Shown here piece by piece: positions 11,831 through 20,282 of a stretch of DNA of 64,000 bases. The DNA is from Thermaerobacter marianensis DSM 12885 (GTDB taxonomy: Bacteria; Bacillota; Sulfobacillia; Thermaerobacterales; Thermaerobacteraceae). Every line of letters begins with the position of its first letter. The stretch's first letter is position 1. The notes under the pieces are model-generated. The model was given only the letters and a program-made list of their open reading frames with translations. It was not told where the DNA came from and made no database searches. A program made the translations under genes and the position numbers. The stretch covers positions 186,001-250,000 of the forward strand of contig NC_014831.1 of NCBI RefSeq assembly GCF_000184705.1, written 5' to 3'.

Positions 11831-12844
11831 ATGCTCGGGTTCGTCCGGGACCTGGGGGTCGACCTGGGAACCGTCAACACGGTGGTGTATGTGGAAGGCC
11901 GGGGCATCGTGCTCAACGAGCCGTCGGTGGTGGCCGTCGACCGCGAGACGGGCCACGTCCTGGCCGTGGGTTCGGAAGCCCACCGGATGCTGGGCCGCAC
12001 GCCGGGGAACATCGTGGCGGCGCGTCCCCTGCGGGGCGGGGTCATCGCCGACTTCACGGCCACGGCCACGCTGCTGAAGATGCTGCTCAAGCGGGCCGTT
12101 CCCCAACGGCTGGGCTTGCGGCCCCGGATGGTGGTCTGCGTCCCCTCGGGCGTGACCACCGTCGAGCGGCGGGCCGTCATCGAAGCAGGCTACGAGGCCG
12201 GCGCCCGCAAGGTGTACCTGTTGGAAGAACCGGTGGCGGCCGCCCTGGGGGCGGGCCTCGCCATCCACGAGCCCGGCGGCCACATGGTGGTCGACGTGGG
12301 CGGCGGGACGACGGACATCGCCGTGCTCTCCCTGGGCGGGGTGGTGGTGGCCACCTCCACCCGCACCGGCGGCGACACCTTCGACGAGGCCATCGTCCGC
12401 TATGTCAAGCGGCAGTACAACGTGCTGATCGGTGAGCGCACGGCGGAACAGGCGAAGATCGCCATCGGCACCGCCGTCCCCCCCGAGGGCGACGGGGAGC
12501 GCTTCGAAGTCCGGGGCCGGGACCTGGTCACGGGCCTGCCCCGCACCCTGCACCTCTCCGCCGCCGAGGTGCAGCAGGCCCTGGAAGAACCCCTGGCCGC
12601 GCTCCTGGCCGCCCTGCGCGGCGCCCTGGAGCGGGTGCCACCGGAACTGGCGGCGGACATCCTTCACCGCGGGCTGGTGCTCACCGGCGGCGGCTCGCTG
12701 CTGCGCGGCCTCGACCGGCGCATCGCCGACGCCACCGGCCTGCCCGTGGTGCGGCCGGAGCAGCCGCTCTTGACGGTGGCCCTGGGCACCGGCGTCGCCC
12801 TCAGCCGGCTGGACCGGCTGGACGGGGTCCTCATCGCCGGATGA
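11831..12844 (+). CDS. mbl: MreB/Mbl actin-like cell-shape protein
   Basis: Bacterial actin that guides lateral wall synthesis under the membrane. The 337-residue protein has the actin nucleotide motifs: DLGTVNT near the start, VVDVGGGTTDIAVLSLGG (phosphate 2) and LVLTGGGSLLRGLDRRI (adenosine). ATG 11831 follows AGGAGGGAG. Position after spoIIID matches B. subtilis mbl rather than mreB, which lies with mreC and mreD; the symbol rests on that context because the paralogues are alike. Confidence 0.93.
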   Translation: MLGFVRDLGVDLGTVNTVVYVEGRGIVLNEPSVVAVDRETGHVLAVGSEAHRMLGRTPGNIVAARPLRGGVIADFTATATLLKMLLKRAVPQRLGLRPRMVVCVPSGVTTVERRAVIEAGYEAGARKVYLLEEPVAAALGAGLAIHEPGGHMVVDVGGGTTDIAVLSLGGVVVATSTRTGGDTFDEAIVRYVKRQYNVLIGERTAEQAKIAIGTAVPPEGDGERFEVRGRDLVTGLPRTLHLSAAEVQQALEEPLAALLAALRGALERVPPELAADILHRGLVLTGGGSLLRGLDRRIADATGLPVVRPEQPLLTVALGTGVALSRLDRLDGVLIAG

Positions 12845-12902
12845 GCGGCAGGATCGCCGGGGCTATCGTCGAACCCTCACCGAAACGGGCTGCTTGGACG
12901 AC

Positions 12903-13054
12903 TTCAGGCAGCATGGCGACACGCCGCGAACGGGCAAACCCGCCGAAAGGCGGGGGCGCAAAGCCACGGGTCTACCGCGCGGCGGGAGCGGAAGGCGGCG
13001 ACGGGCAGCCGCCGCGCCTCCGGCCCCGCCGGCTACGACGGCCGGGCTGCCGAA
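12903..13054 (+). promoter_or_regulatory. Cyclic-di-GMP-I (GEMM-I) riboswitch aptamer
   Basis: The conserved core is clear: GGGCAAACC (12932-12940), stem CCCGCC/GGCGGG (12939-12944, 12949-12954) capped by the GAAA tetraloop, and CGCAAAGCC (12957-12965). A GC-rich P3 helix follows (12977-12985 with 13009-13017). The closing P1 helix is GGCAGC (12907-12912) with GCTGCC (13046-13051). Known GEMM-I RNAs bind cyclic di-GMP between these elements. It stands in the leader of two flagellar rod-type genes and is followed by a terminator. Confidence 0.88.
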
Positions 13055-13147
13055 CGGGTGGAGCGATTGGATTGCATCGGGCCGCCAGCCTCCCTGCTCC
13101 TTGCCCTGGGGGCGCTGCGGGCGGGCGGCCGGGTCGAGACCGTCCCC

Positions 13148-13176
13148 ACCCCCGGCAGCGGCCGGGGGTTTCGGTT
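13148..13176 (+). terminator. Riboswitch-controlled terminator before flhO
   Basis: ACCCCCGGC (13148-13156) pairs with GCCGGGGGT (13161-13169) around an AGCG loop, followed by TTCGGTTT. The riboswitch segment GGCCGGGCTGCCG (13040-13052), which includes the 3' strand of P1, can instead pair with CGGCAGCGGCC (13153-13163), leaving a two-base bulge. The two folds exclude each other, so bound ligand should favour termination. Confidence 0.72.
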
Positions 13177-13227
13177 TAGCCAGAGCGGGACGATCCGGGG
13201 CGATCCACCCGAAAGGGGGCAAGGGCC

Positions 13228-13977
13228 GTGCTGCGCGGGCTCTATACCGCCGCCAGCGGAATGCTGGCCCGGGTCCTGCAGCAGGAACGCCTGGCCAACG
13301 ACCTGGCCAACGTCAACACGCCGGGCTACAAGGCCAGCCGGAACGTCACCGAGGCCTTCCCCGAGCTGTTCGTCGCCCGGCTGGAACGCGCGGGTGCGGC
13401 GCCCGTGGGGCCCGTGGGCACCGGCGCGGTGGTCGCCGAGCCCGGTCTCGACCTGACCGCCGGCCCCTGGCTGGAGACGGGCCGGCCCCAGGACCTGGCC
13501 CTGGCGGGGGACGGGTTCTTCGTGGTGATGGGGCCCGCCGGTCCGGCCTACACCCGGGCCGGCAACTTCACGGTAGGGCCGGAAGGCTACCTCCAGACCC
13601 CCGACGGCTGGCCGGTCCTGGGCACCGACGGGCAGCCCCTGCTGGTGGGCACCGCGGACTTCACGGTGACGCCCGACGGCCAGGTGCAGGCCGGGGGGGT
13701 GGTCGTGGGCACGGTGGCCCGCGTGACCTTCGCCAATCCGGCGGCCCTGCGCAAGGCCGGCGACAACCTGCTGGTCGATCCGGGCGGCGCCGGGCCCGCC
13801 GTGCCCGTGGACACGCCGGTTCGGCAGGGGGTCCTGGAGCAGTCCAACGTGGATCCCGTGCGGACCGTGGTGGAGATGCTGGCCAACTTCCGCGCCTTCG
13901 AGGCGTCCCAGCGGGCGGTGCAGGCGCAGGACCAGACCCTGGGCCTGGCCATTCAGGAAGTGGGGCGGGTCACGTGA
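13228..13977 (+). CDS. flhO: Flagellar rod/hook-family protein (FlhO-like)
   Basis: Member of the FlgE/FlgF/FlgG family that builds the rod and hook outside the membrane. The 249-residue protein has the N-terminal block LYTAASGM...LANDLANVNTPGYKASR and the C-terminal block GVLEQSNVDPVRTVVEMLANFRAFEASQRAVQ. GTG start after AAAGGGGGC. It precedes a paralogue with a four-base overlap and follows mbl, which is the B. subtilis order mbl-flhO-flhP. Expression is probably set by the upstream cyclic-di-GMP riboswitch. Confidence 0.9.
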   Translation: MLRGLYTAASGMLARVLQQERLANDLANVNTPGYKASRNVTEAFPELFVARLERAGAAPVGPVGTGAVVAEPGLDLTAGPWLETGRPQDLALAGDGFFVVMGPAGPAYTRAGNFTVGPEGYLQTPDGWPVLGTDGQPLLVGTADFTVTPDGQVQAGGVVVGTVARVTFANPAALRKAGDNLLVDPGGAGPAVPVDTPVRQGVLEQSNVDPVRTVVEMLANFRAFEASQRAVQAQDQTLGLAIQEVGRVT

Positions 13978-14843
13978 TCGGGAGGGCTCTCTGGACGTCG
14001 GCTGCCGGCATGGCGGCGGCCGCGCGGCAGGTGGACGTCACCGCCAACAACCTGGCCAACGTCAACACGCCGGGGTTCAAGGCATCCCGGGCCGACTTCG
14101 CCGACCTGGTCTACGCCGCCCTCGCCGTCCCGGCATCACCCGCCACGGCGGCCGCGGGCGGGGTGCAGGCGGGCCACGGCGTGCGCCTGGCGGCCACCCC
14201 TCGCTCCTGGCGCCAGGGGCCGCTCCAGTCCACGGGCTCGCCGTGGGACCTGGCCATCGACGGGGCCGGCTTCTTCCAGGTGGTCGAACCGGGCACCGGC
14301 GAGGTGCTGCTGACGCGGGGCGGCGCCTTCGTCCTGAGCCCGCTGCCCGGCGGCGCGCCGGGGGCGGGACCCGGCGAGGATCCCGGCCAGGGTCCCGGTG
14401 GCGGGCCAGGGGGAGCCGGGGAGGCCCTGCTGGTCACCGACGGCGCCGGCCGGCCTCTCCTGCGGGACGACGGCCGGCCCCTGGTCCTCCCCGCCGGTGC
14501 GCGCAGTTGGGTGGTGACGCCTGAGGGCGAGGTGCGGGCGGTGCTGGCCGGTGGCCGGGAGGTCCCGGCGGGGCGGCTCGCCCTGGTGGTCCCGGCCGCG
14601 CCGGACGCCCTGGAGAGCCGGGGCGAGGGGCTGTATGCTCCCGGTCCCGGGGCGGTGGCGGCCCTCCCGCCGGGGCAGGGCGGCGCCGGCCGCGTCCGCC
14701 AGGGGATGCTGGAGCAGGCCAACGTGGATCTGGCCGTGGAGATGACCCGGCTGCTGGCGGCCCAGCGGGCGTACCAGCTCAACGCCCGGGCCGTGCTGAC
14801 GGGCGACGAGATGATGGGGCTCATCAACCGCCTGCGGCCGTAA
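13974..14843 (+). CDS. flhP: Flagellar rod/hook-family protein (FlhP-like)
   Basis: Paralogue of the gene before it, 289 residues. It starts VIGRALWTSAAGMAAAARQVDVTANNLANVNTPGFKASRADF and ends with QGMLEQANVDLAVEMTRLLAAQRAYQLNARAV, the usual FlgG-family ends. The middle has a Gly/Pro-rich insertion (about residues 120-145). The GTG start overlaps the previous stop (GTGA), so translation is coupled. A long open frame extends upstream to 12894 across the riboswitch, but it is not coding. Confidence 0.9.
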   Translation: MIGRALWTSAAGMAAAARQVDVTANNLANVNTPGFKASRADFADLVYAALAVPASPATAAAGGVQAGHGVRLAATPRSWRQGPLQSTGSPWDLAIDGAGFFQVVEPGTGEVLLTRGGAFVLSPLPGGAPGAGPGEDPGQGPGGGPGGAGEALLVTDGAGRPLLRDDGRPLVLPAGARSWVVTPEGEVRAVLAGGREVPAGRLALVVPAAPDALESRGEGLYAPGPGAVAALPPGQGGAGRVRQGMLEQANVDLAVEMTRLLAAQRAYQLNARAVLTGDEMMGLINRLRP

Positions 14844-14933
14844 GGGGCAGGTGGCCCCCGGCGTGGCCGCCGGGGGTGGCGGGAGGTTTCGCCGGGGCGC
14901 AGGCTTTCGCCTGGGTTACGCCCCCGGCTTTCG

Positions 14934-14947
14934 AACTTTCGAAAGTT
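14934..14947. repeat. Perfect 14-base palindrome AACTTTCGAAAGTT
   Basis: An AT-rich palindrome in a GC-rich spacer, 40 bases before the flhP terminator. It has the shape of an operator, but no promoter next to it could be assigned and no regulator is known to match. Confidence 0.5.
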
Positions 14948-14986
14948 TAGCCCGATGGCCCTTATGGGCCTCCCCCCCTGATGCAG

Positions 14987-15020
14987 CCCGGGGCGGGCGG
15001 CGGCGGCCGCCCGCCCCGGG
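14987..15020 (+). terminator. Terminator hairpin after flhP
   Basis: A perfect 15-base-pair stem (14987-15001 with 15006-15020) with a GGCG loop, followed by CGATTTCAT. It is strong in stem but weak in U-tract. Confidence 0.65.
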
Positions 15021-15147
15021 CGATTTCATGCGGGCGGTTTAATCGACGGCCCGGCTCGAGGGCGTGCCGTCAAGGGCCCCGGCCGCGCCGGTGCGATCCA
15101 CGACCCCGGCACCGGGGGGCATGCCGGCCGGCGGGCCGCCGGCGCGC

Positions 15148-15176
15148 ATGCAAGCTGCCGATCGTTGGTATATACT
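15148..15176 (+). promoter_or_regulatory. Possible sigma-A promoter for sodA
   Basis: TATACT at 15171-15176 is a good -10 in a rare AT-rich spot. The hexamer 17 bases upstream (ATGCAA, 15148-15153) is a poor -35. If used, the sodA leader would be about 310 bases long. Confidence 0.35.
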
Positions 15177-15243
15177 CGTAATCGAGCGCAGGACAGCCTG
15201 GGTCGCGGGATCGGGCCGGCGACGGATACGAGGTGCGGGCCAT

Positions 15244-15277
15244 CCGGCGGGCCGCCAGGGCGCCGGGCTTGTCTTTT
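15244..15277 (+). terminator. Terminator-like hairpin in the sodA leader
   Basis: CCGGCG (15244-15249) can pair with CGCCGG (15261-15266), followed by GCTTGTCTTTT. It lies between the presumed promoter and sodA, so it could act as an attenuator. The stem is short and the assignment is tentative. Confidence 0.35.
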
Positions 15278-15491
15278 CCCTCTGGGGGCAGCCCGGTACC
15301 GGCCGCCTCCGGCTGCCCACCCGCTCAGCGGCGTGCCACCCGGCCGGCGGACTCCGACCCGGTCCGGGGCCATGCCCTCCGTCACCGGCGCTTCGCCGGG
15401 TGCCCGGCGGGGGCGGCACGGGCTCGGGCCGGGGCCGGTTCGTCCCCGCGGCAAGGCGCTGCGCACCCGCCCAAGCAAGGAGGGATCGCCG

Positions 15492-16106
15492 GTGGCTTAC
15501 CAGCTGCCACCCCTGCCGTACGACTACAACGCCCTCGAGCCTCACATCGACGAGCAGACCATGCGGATCCACCACGACCGGCACCACGCCACCTACGTGA
15601 ACAACGTCAACGCCGCCCTCGAGAAGTACCCCGCGCTGCAGAACAAGCCCATCGAGGAGCTCCTGCGCCAGATCGACCAGGTTCCCGAGGACATCCGCAC
15701 CGCGGTCCGCAACAACGGCGGCGGCCACGCCAACCACTCGCTCTTCTGGGAGATCATGAGCCCGCGCGGCGGCGGCCAGCCCTCGGGCGCCCTGGCCGAG
15801 GCCATCAACCGGTCCTTCGGCAGCTTCGACGCCTTCAAGGACCAATTCACCAAGACCGCCACGACCCACTTCGGCAGCGGCTGGGCGTGGCTGGTGGTGG
15901 ACGAGAAGGGCGAGCTGCAGGTCTACAGCCTGCCGAACCAGGACAGCCCGTACATGAAGGGCCACACCCCCATCCTGGGCCTGGACGTCTGGGAGCACGC
16001 CTACTACCTCAAGTACCAGAACAAGCGGCCCGACTACATCGCCGCCTGGTGGAACGTGGTCAACTGGGACGAGGTGGCCCGGCGGTACCAGCAGGCCCGT
16101 GGCTGA
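15492..16106 (+). CDS. sodA: Superoxide dismutase (Fe/Mn family)
   Basis: Cytoplasmic enzyme that disproportionates superoxide. The 204-residue protein keeps all four metal ligands: His27, His82, Asp165 and His169 (in LDVWEHAYY). The Mn-type context [11 protein letters not shown] is present, which favours manganese, although the Fe/Mn choice is not certain from sequence. GTG 15492 follows AAGGAGGGA. A strong terminator lies downstream. Confidence 0.96.
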   Translation: MAYQLPPLPYDYNALEPHIDEQTMRIHHDRHHATYVNNVNAALEKYPALQNKPIEELLRQIDQVPEDIRTAVRNNGGGHANHSLFWEIMSPRGGGQPSGALAEAINRSFGSFDAFKDQFTKTATTHFGSGWAWLVVDEKGELQVYSLPNQDSPYMKGHTPILGLDVWEHAYYLKYQNKRPDYIAAWWNVVNWDEVARRYQQARG

Positions 16107-16180
16107 TTCTGGCGGCGGGCCCGGGCGGAAGCGATCCGGGCGCCGGAATCCGCTGGACGCATCCTGGACGCATCTTAGGG

Positions 16181-16213
16181 AAAGGGGGGCCGGTTCGTCC
16201 GGCTCCCCTTTTT
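16181..16213 (+). terminator. Intrinsic terminator after sodA
   Basis: AAAGGGGGGCCGG (16181-16193) pairs with CCGGCTCCCCTTT (16199-16211), with one G-U pair and a TTCGT loop, and runs into five T residues. One copy of the 13-mer repeat forms the top of the hairpin. Confidence 0.85.
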
Positions 16214-16268
16214 GCTACCCGGCAGGGGGAGGCGCCAGGGAGGCGAATTCAATCTCCACGCTAAGCAA

Positions 16269-16276
16269 TTGTCGAA
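16269..16276 (+). promoter_or_regulatory. Possible Spo0A box before fabZ
   Basis: TTGTCGAA matches the Spo0A-box consensus of Bacillus and lies 40 bases before the fabZ start. It is a single 8-mer and could be chance. Confidence 0.25.
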
Positions 16277-16315
16277 CGTTGAGCAGTCGTCCGACGTACT
16301 CAAGGAGGATCGTGT

Positions 16316-16771
16316 GTGACCGCGCAGGACCGCCCCCAGGGCGCCATGGACGTCCAGGACATCCTGAGCGTGCTGCCCCACCGTTACCCCTTCCTGCTGG
16401 TCGACCGGATCCTGGAACTGGAGCCGGGACGCCGGGCCGTGGGCCGGAAGTGCGTCAGCGCCAATGAGCCCTACTTTCAAGGCCACTTCCCCGGCCGCCC
16501 CATCATGCCGGGGGTGCTGATCCTGGAAGCCATGGCCCAGGTGGGGGCCGCTGCCGTGCTCTCCATGCCGGAAAACCGCGGCCGCCTGGCGTTGTTCGCC
16601 GGCGCCGACCGCGTGCGCTGGCGCCGCCCCGTGATCCCCGGGGACTGTCTGGAGATCGAGGTCGAAATCATCGCCATGCGCGGGCCCATCGGCAAGGGCC
16701 GCGCCCGTGCCACCGTGGACGGGGAGCTGGCCGCCGAGGCGGAGCTCAGCTTCGCCCTGCGGCCGGCGTGA
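16316..16771 (+). CDS. fabZ: 3-hydroxyacyl-ACP dehydratase FabZ
   Basis: Removes water from 3-hydroxyacyl-ACP in type II fatty-acid synthesis. The 151-residue hot-dog-fold protein has catalytic His57 ([11 protein letters not shown]) and Glu71 (LEAMAQ), 14 residues apart as expected. GTG 16316 follows AAGGAGGAT; in-frame alternatives are lacking. In B. subtilis the fabZ gene ywpB follows flhP, so its place here is conserved. Confidence 0.95.
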   Translation: MTAQDRPQGAMDVQDILSVLPHRYPFLLVDRILELEPGRRAVGRKCVSANEPYFQGHFPGRPIMPGVLILEAMAQVGAAAVLSMPENRGRLALFAGADRVRWRRPVIPGDCLEIEVEIIAMRGPIGKGRARATVDGELAAEAELSFALRPA

Positions 16772-17207
16772 CCTGCCACACGACGGGCGTGACCTGCGAC
16801 CCTGGTGCGCTCCCACCCAATCCAGCGCGTTCCGTTTGGTGGATGGTTCCTTCCCCGGAAGAACCGGCCCCCAGCCGGTGGACGCGGTGAGAAGCCACCG
16901 GCTGCCGGCCATGAACCTGTCCCGCCGGCTTGGCGTACACTGGCCACCGTGCACCCGGCCTGCGCCAGGCCCTCGCCGCGGGGATCCCCCGGGCCCGCGG
17001 CTGCCCGGCGGCCGGTGCCGGGCCGGCGGCGATCGGCGTCCGCGTAACCGGTGCGCCTCCCGGACCCGCCGGTGAACGATTTTGGATAAGGCGGGTGCAC
17101 ATTCCATAACCTACATGCAGGGCGCAACGTCAGGATGGTGTGCTTCGGGTCGTGGGCCGGGCACCCCCTGGGCCGGGCGGCCCGGCAGCGAGGAGGCATC
17201 TTGCGGA
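16772..17207 (+). other. Spacer between fabZ and the S1-domain gene
   Basis: About 436 bases with no convincing gene. It contains a one-mismatch copy of the 13-mer repeat (16857-16869), a 7-base-pair inverted repeat around 16872-16904 and weak promoter-like hexamers (TTGGAT at 17082, CATAAC at 17105) that could serve the next gene. Confidence 0.35.
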
Positions 17208-18464
17208 ATGTCGGATGGGTTGAAGGATTCCCTATTGCCTGGCGAGGATTCCCCAGCCCCGGCGCCCGGCGGCCCGAGCCCGGTGGTGGAGCCGGTTCTT
17301 CCCGCCACGACCGCTGCGGACGAACCGGCCGGCGGCCGTCCGGCCCGCCCGGCGGCGGAGGGCAGGGCCGGCGGATCGCCGCCGGTGCCGGCCCGGCGGG
17401 GGGTGGGCCCCGCCGAGGGCACGACAGCCGGCACCCCCTACGGATACCGCTCCGGCTTGCACCGGCCGGCCTCGGCCTTCCCCCGGCGAACCGGCGGCAG
17501 TGGCAACGAGAGCGGCACCAGGACCGGGGCCGGTGCCGGGACGGGGGCAGGGGCTGCGCCAGGGGCCGGTTCGGGGTCGGCTGCAGGGGCCGCTGCAGGC
17601 TCCGGCGCCGAGGTCCGCGACCTGGCCGGGCTCGTCCCCCTGTCGCCCGGGACCCGGGTTCACGGCACCATCACCGGGATCGTCGGTTACGGTGCCTTCC
17701 TGGTGACCGACGACGGCCGCCGCGGCCTGATCCACATCTCCGAGATCTCCGACTGGTACGTGGAGCGGGCCGAGGATTACTTCTACAAGGGCGAGCGGGT
17801 GCAAGTCGAGGTCGTCCACTTCGATCCCAACAGCGGCAAGTACGCCTTCTCCACCCGGCGGCTGGGCGGCAAGCAGCCCCTGGCCAACCGCTACGCGGAC
17901 CGGTTGCTGGAGCTGCACCGGCACGGCATCATCCGATCGGGGTACAAGGGGTGGGCCCGCGAGCCCGGCCGGTGGCCCTGGCGCGGGGAACGTCGCGGGG
18001 GGACCGGGACGGCGAGCACCCCGGGTCCATCTGGCACCGCCGCGACAGGCTCGCCCGGCCGGACGAACCGGCCCGCCGGCCGGAACAAGCCGGGCTCCCG
18101 CCCGGCCGCGGGCGCCTTGGCGGGTACCGGGCAAGGCGCCGGACCGGTGGGCCCCGGGAGCCGCCCCGGAGGCTCGCGCGACGGCACCGGCCAGCCCGCC
18201 GCCGGGGCCTCCCAAACCCCCGGTGCCCGCACCGCCGGTCCTGCCGCGGTGCAGGATGACACGGACCTGCTGCAGCTCCTGCGCCGGCATGTGGGCCAAG
18301 TCTCGCCCGCGGCGCGGGCGGAGCTGGACCGGCTGGTCCAGGCCTACGGCATCGCCCGGGTGGGCCTCGTCCTCGCCCAGGTCCTGGAGGGCATGGACCG
18401 GTCGCTGCAAGTGGTCGAAGCCGCTGGCAAGCGGCTGGCGGCCGGCGCCGGGGCGTCGGCTTGA
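17208..18464 (+). CDS. S1-domain RNA-binding protein with low-complexity arms
   Basis: The 418-residue protein has one S1 domain (about 148-220: GTRVHGTITGIVGYGAFLV...GLIHISEISDWYV), the OB-fold used by ribosomal protein S1 and PNPase to bind RNA. It resembles the small single-S1 proteins of Firmicutes. The arms before and after are long and rich in Gly, Pro, Thr and Arg, and look disordered. A helical C-terminal segment (about 345-410) may be a separate domain. ATG 17208 follows AGGAGG at 11 bases. Two copies of the 13-mer repeat fall in its arms, in different frames. Function beyond RNA binding is unknown. Confidence 0.75.
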   Translation: MSDGLKDSLLPGEDSPAPAPGGPSPVVEPVLPATTAADEPAGGRPARPAAEGRAGGSPPVPARRGVGPAEGTTAGTPYGYRSGLHRPASAFPRRTGGSGNESGTRTGAGAGTGAGAAPGAGSGSAAGAAAGSGAEVRDLAGLVPLSPGTRVHGTITGIVGYGAFLVTDDGRRGLIHISEISDWYVERAEDYFYKGERVQVEVVHFDPNSGKYAFSTRRLGGKQPLANRYADRLLELHRHGIIRSGYKGWAREPGRWPWRGERRGGTGTASTPGPSGTAATGSPGRTNRPAGRNKPGSRPAAGALAGTGQGAGPVGPGSRPGGSRDGTGQPAAGASQTPGARTAGPAAVQDDTDLLQLLRRHVGQVSPAARAELDRLVQAYGIARVGLVLAQVLEGMDRSLQVVEAAGKRLAAGAGASA

Positions 18465-18518
18465 ACCGCCGGCCCCATGACCGGCGCGCGGGCCACGCCA
18501 TGGGCCGCACGCGCCCTT

Positions 18519-19070
18519 CTACGGGACCCCGCCGAGCCGGCCGGCCACGCCCGCGTGCCAGGCCAGCCACCCGGTCAGGGCCGCCAGGATCAGCCACCCC
18601 AGCACCACCGCGACCGCCCCTGCCGCCATCCGTGGCTTGTGCTCGAGGGCCGCGGCCTGTTGCCGGCACTCTGCGAGGACATCCGGCGCAATGAGGCGGC
18701 GGGCCAGGGCGACCCCTAGAGGAACGAGCAGCAGCTCGTCCAGATGGCCGAGAACCGGCACGAAGTCCGGCAGGGGGTCGACGGGGCTGAAGACGTAGGC
18801 GACAAGCAGACAAAGTCCTGCCTTGACGTACCAGGGGACGCGGGGGTGACGAAGGGCCAGGTAGAGGGCCCGCGCTTCGACCTTCCACCGGCCGATCCGG
18901 GCGGCCGTTCCGCCAGGCCGCCCCGTCCCTCCGGTCCGGGCCGCGTTCTCGGGTCCTTGCCGGGGCGCCGCAGGGTCCTCCGACGGGCTTGCGGCGTTCC
19001 TCCGTTCTTGCGCTACAGGCTTAAGCATTCGCGCCACACGCCGATGTGGCGCCCTATTCTTGCACTCCAT
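18519..19070 (-). CDS. DUF1232 (YkvA-family) membrane protein
   Basis: The 183-residue product has the DUF1232 core (ALYLALRHPRVPWYVKAGL...AYVFSPVDPLPDFVPVLGHLDELLLV) with the family's SPVDxxPDxxPxxGxxDD-type motif, then a second hydrophobic segment near the end. The family is common and of unknown function. Start ATG 19070 was preferred to a TTG at 19100 because GAGGCGAGG stands just before it. The gene converges on the S1 gene with 54 bases between stops. Confidence 0.8.
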   Translation of the reverse strand: MECKNRAPHRRVARMLKPVAQERRNAASPSEDPAAPRQGPENAARTGGTGRPGGTAARIGRWKVEARALYLALRHPRVPWYVKAGLCLLVAYVFSPVDPLPDFVPVLGHLDELLLVPLGVALARRLIAPDVLAECRQQAAALEHKPRMAAGAVAVVLGWLILAALTGWLAWHAGVAGRLGGVP

Positions 19071-19157
19071 GGCCTCGCCTCGGGTTCCTCCCTGCTCCAA
19101 GCGGCGGCGGAACCGCCACCGTGCACCGCCTGCCGGCCATGGCGGCCCCTTAACGCC

Positions 19158-19163
19158 TATAAT
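19158..19163 (+). promoter_or_regulatory. Perfect -10 hexamer before the Cof phosphatase gene
   Basis: TATAAT stands 33 bases before the TTG start, in a local AT-rich pocket. The -35 region at the usual distance is GC-rich and unlike TTGACA, so only the -10 is supported. Confidence 0.45.
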
Positions 19164-19195
19164 AGGAGCGGTTTGACATCGAAGGAGGATGCCCG

Positions 19196-20068
19196 TTGCT
19201 CCCCTATCTCATCGCCCTCGACGTGGACGGAACCTTGCTGGACAGTGGCGGCCGGTTGCGTCCCCGGGTGAAGAACGCGGTCAGGGCGGCCGTGGACGCC
19301 GGGCATTACGTCGTCCTGGCGACCGGGCGGCGGTGGGTGGCCACCCGGCCCTTCGCCCAGGAGCTGGGGCTCAAAGCCCCGTGCATCGTGCACAACGGCG
19401 CCGTGGCCGTCGACCCCCTTACCGACCAGCCTGTTTGGAGGCAGCCCTTGCCGACCGAATTCGCCCGCCAGGCGATCTTGAAGGCCCGGGAGCTGGGCGT
19501 GTCCCTGTTCTTCCATGACCTCGATCACCCCCACGGCGACCGCATGCTGTACGAACCCGGCGCCCGCCTGCCCAAGGCGTCCTGGTTCTTCGAGGCGGGC
19601 CGCCTGACCCAGGAGGTCCCCGACCTGATGGAGTGGCTCCAAGTGGGGGCCGTGCGGGTGCTGGTCCGCGACCGCCAGGAGGGGGCCGACGCCTTTCGCC
19701 GGTGGATCACCGCCGAGTGGGGCGACGCCGTCCGCGTCCTGGCGGGCACCGACCTGGAGCCGGGGATCTACGCCGTGGAAGTCTCCGACGCGCCCGTGTG
19801 CAAGGGTTGGGCCCTGGAGCGCCTGGCCGCCCACCTGCAGATCCCCGTGGAACGGGTCGTAGCCGTGGGCGATTGGGACAACGACATCGAGATGCTCCAG
19901 TTCGCCGGCCTGGGCGTGGCCATGGCCAACGGCTCCCCCGCCGCCCGGGCCGCCGCCCGCCGCGTCACCGCCAGCAACGACGAGGACGGGGTGGCGGTGG
20001 TGCTGGAGGAACTGCTCGGCGGGGGTGTCCGCGGGGGCGTGGGTGGGAGTGCCGGCCTGGGCCGCTGA
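19196..20068 (+). CDS. Cof-type HAD-superfamily phosphatase
   Basis: HAD phosphatases of the Cof subfamily remove phosphate from sugar phosphates or cofactors. The 290-residue protein has motif I DVDGTLLD (9-16, nucleophile Asp9), motif II LATGRR, a type C2 cap in the middle, the lysine motif (CKGWALERL) and motif IV GDWDNDIEM. TTG 19196 follows GAAGGAGGAT with ideal spacing. The substrate cannot be told from sequence. Confidence 0.9.
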   Translation: MLPYLIALDVDGTLLDSGGRLRPRVKNAVRAAVDAGHYVVLATGRRWVATRPFAQELGLKAPCIVHNGAVAVDPLTDQPVWRQPLPTEFARQAILKARELGVSLFFHDLDHPHGDRMLYEPGARLPKASWFFEAGRLTQEVPDLMEWLQVGAVRVLVRDRQEGADAFRRWITAEWGDAVRVLAGTDLEPGIYAVEVSDAPVCKGWALERLAAHLQIPVERVVAVGDWDNDIEMLQFAGLGVAMANGSPAARAAARRVTASNDEDGVAVVLEELLGGGVRGGVGGSAGLGR

Positions 20069-20167
20069 GGCCCCGGTACCGTTCGCCGTGCCGTGGGGGG
20101 CATGCCGCAGGCCAATCCAAGGGGCGAAGTGCATCATCCCTCTGTGAATTTGGGACCCCGCCGGCGC

Positions 20168-20195
20168 TAACGCGTTGTCGCCCTCCCTTCGATAT
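20168..20195 (+). promoter_or_regulatory. Sigma-D (sigma-28)-like promoter of flagellin
   Basis: TAAC (20168-20171) and TTCGATAT (20188-20195), 16 bases apart, resemble the flagellar sigma consensus TAAA-N15-GCCGATAA. It is 88 bases before the flagellin start. The anti-sigma factor FlgM is encoded in the same window, which fits. Confidence 0.6.
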
Positions 20196-20282
20196 TCCGG
20201 GTAGCCGTCAGAACCCCCGGAGCGGCAGGCGCGCGATGTCGCCCGGTGGGAAGAACCCGGCAAGAGGGAGGGGCTGTTGTTC

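Larger units (their letters stand above)
14844..15491 (+). other. Spacer between flhP and sodA
   Basis: About 650 bases without a gene. It holds the flhP terminator, a perfect 14-base palindrome, a promoter-like -10 near 15171, a hairpin with a T-rich tail in the sodA leader and one copy of the 13-mer repeat (15433-15445). Each is listed separately or in the findings. Confidence 0.5.

Noticed and set aside
11655-12077. Small gene starting at ATG 11655 before mbl
   Set aside because: The frame runs deep into mbl, has no family motif and its composition is unlike the neighbours, although a GAGGAA word precedes it.
12894-13973. Open frame leading into flhP from far upstream
   Set aside because: It covers the riboswitch and flhO in another frame. 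The flhP start at 13974 with a four-base overlap explains the gene.
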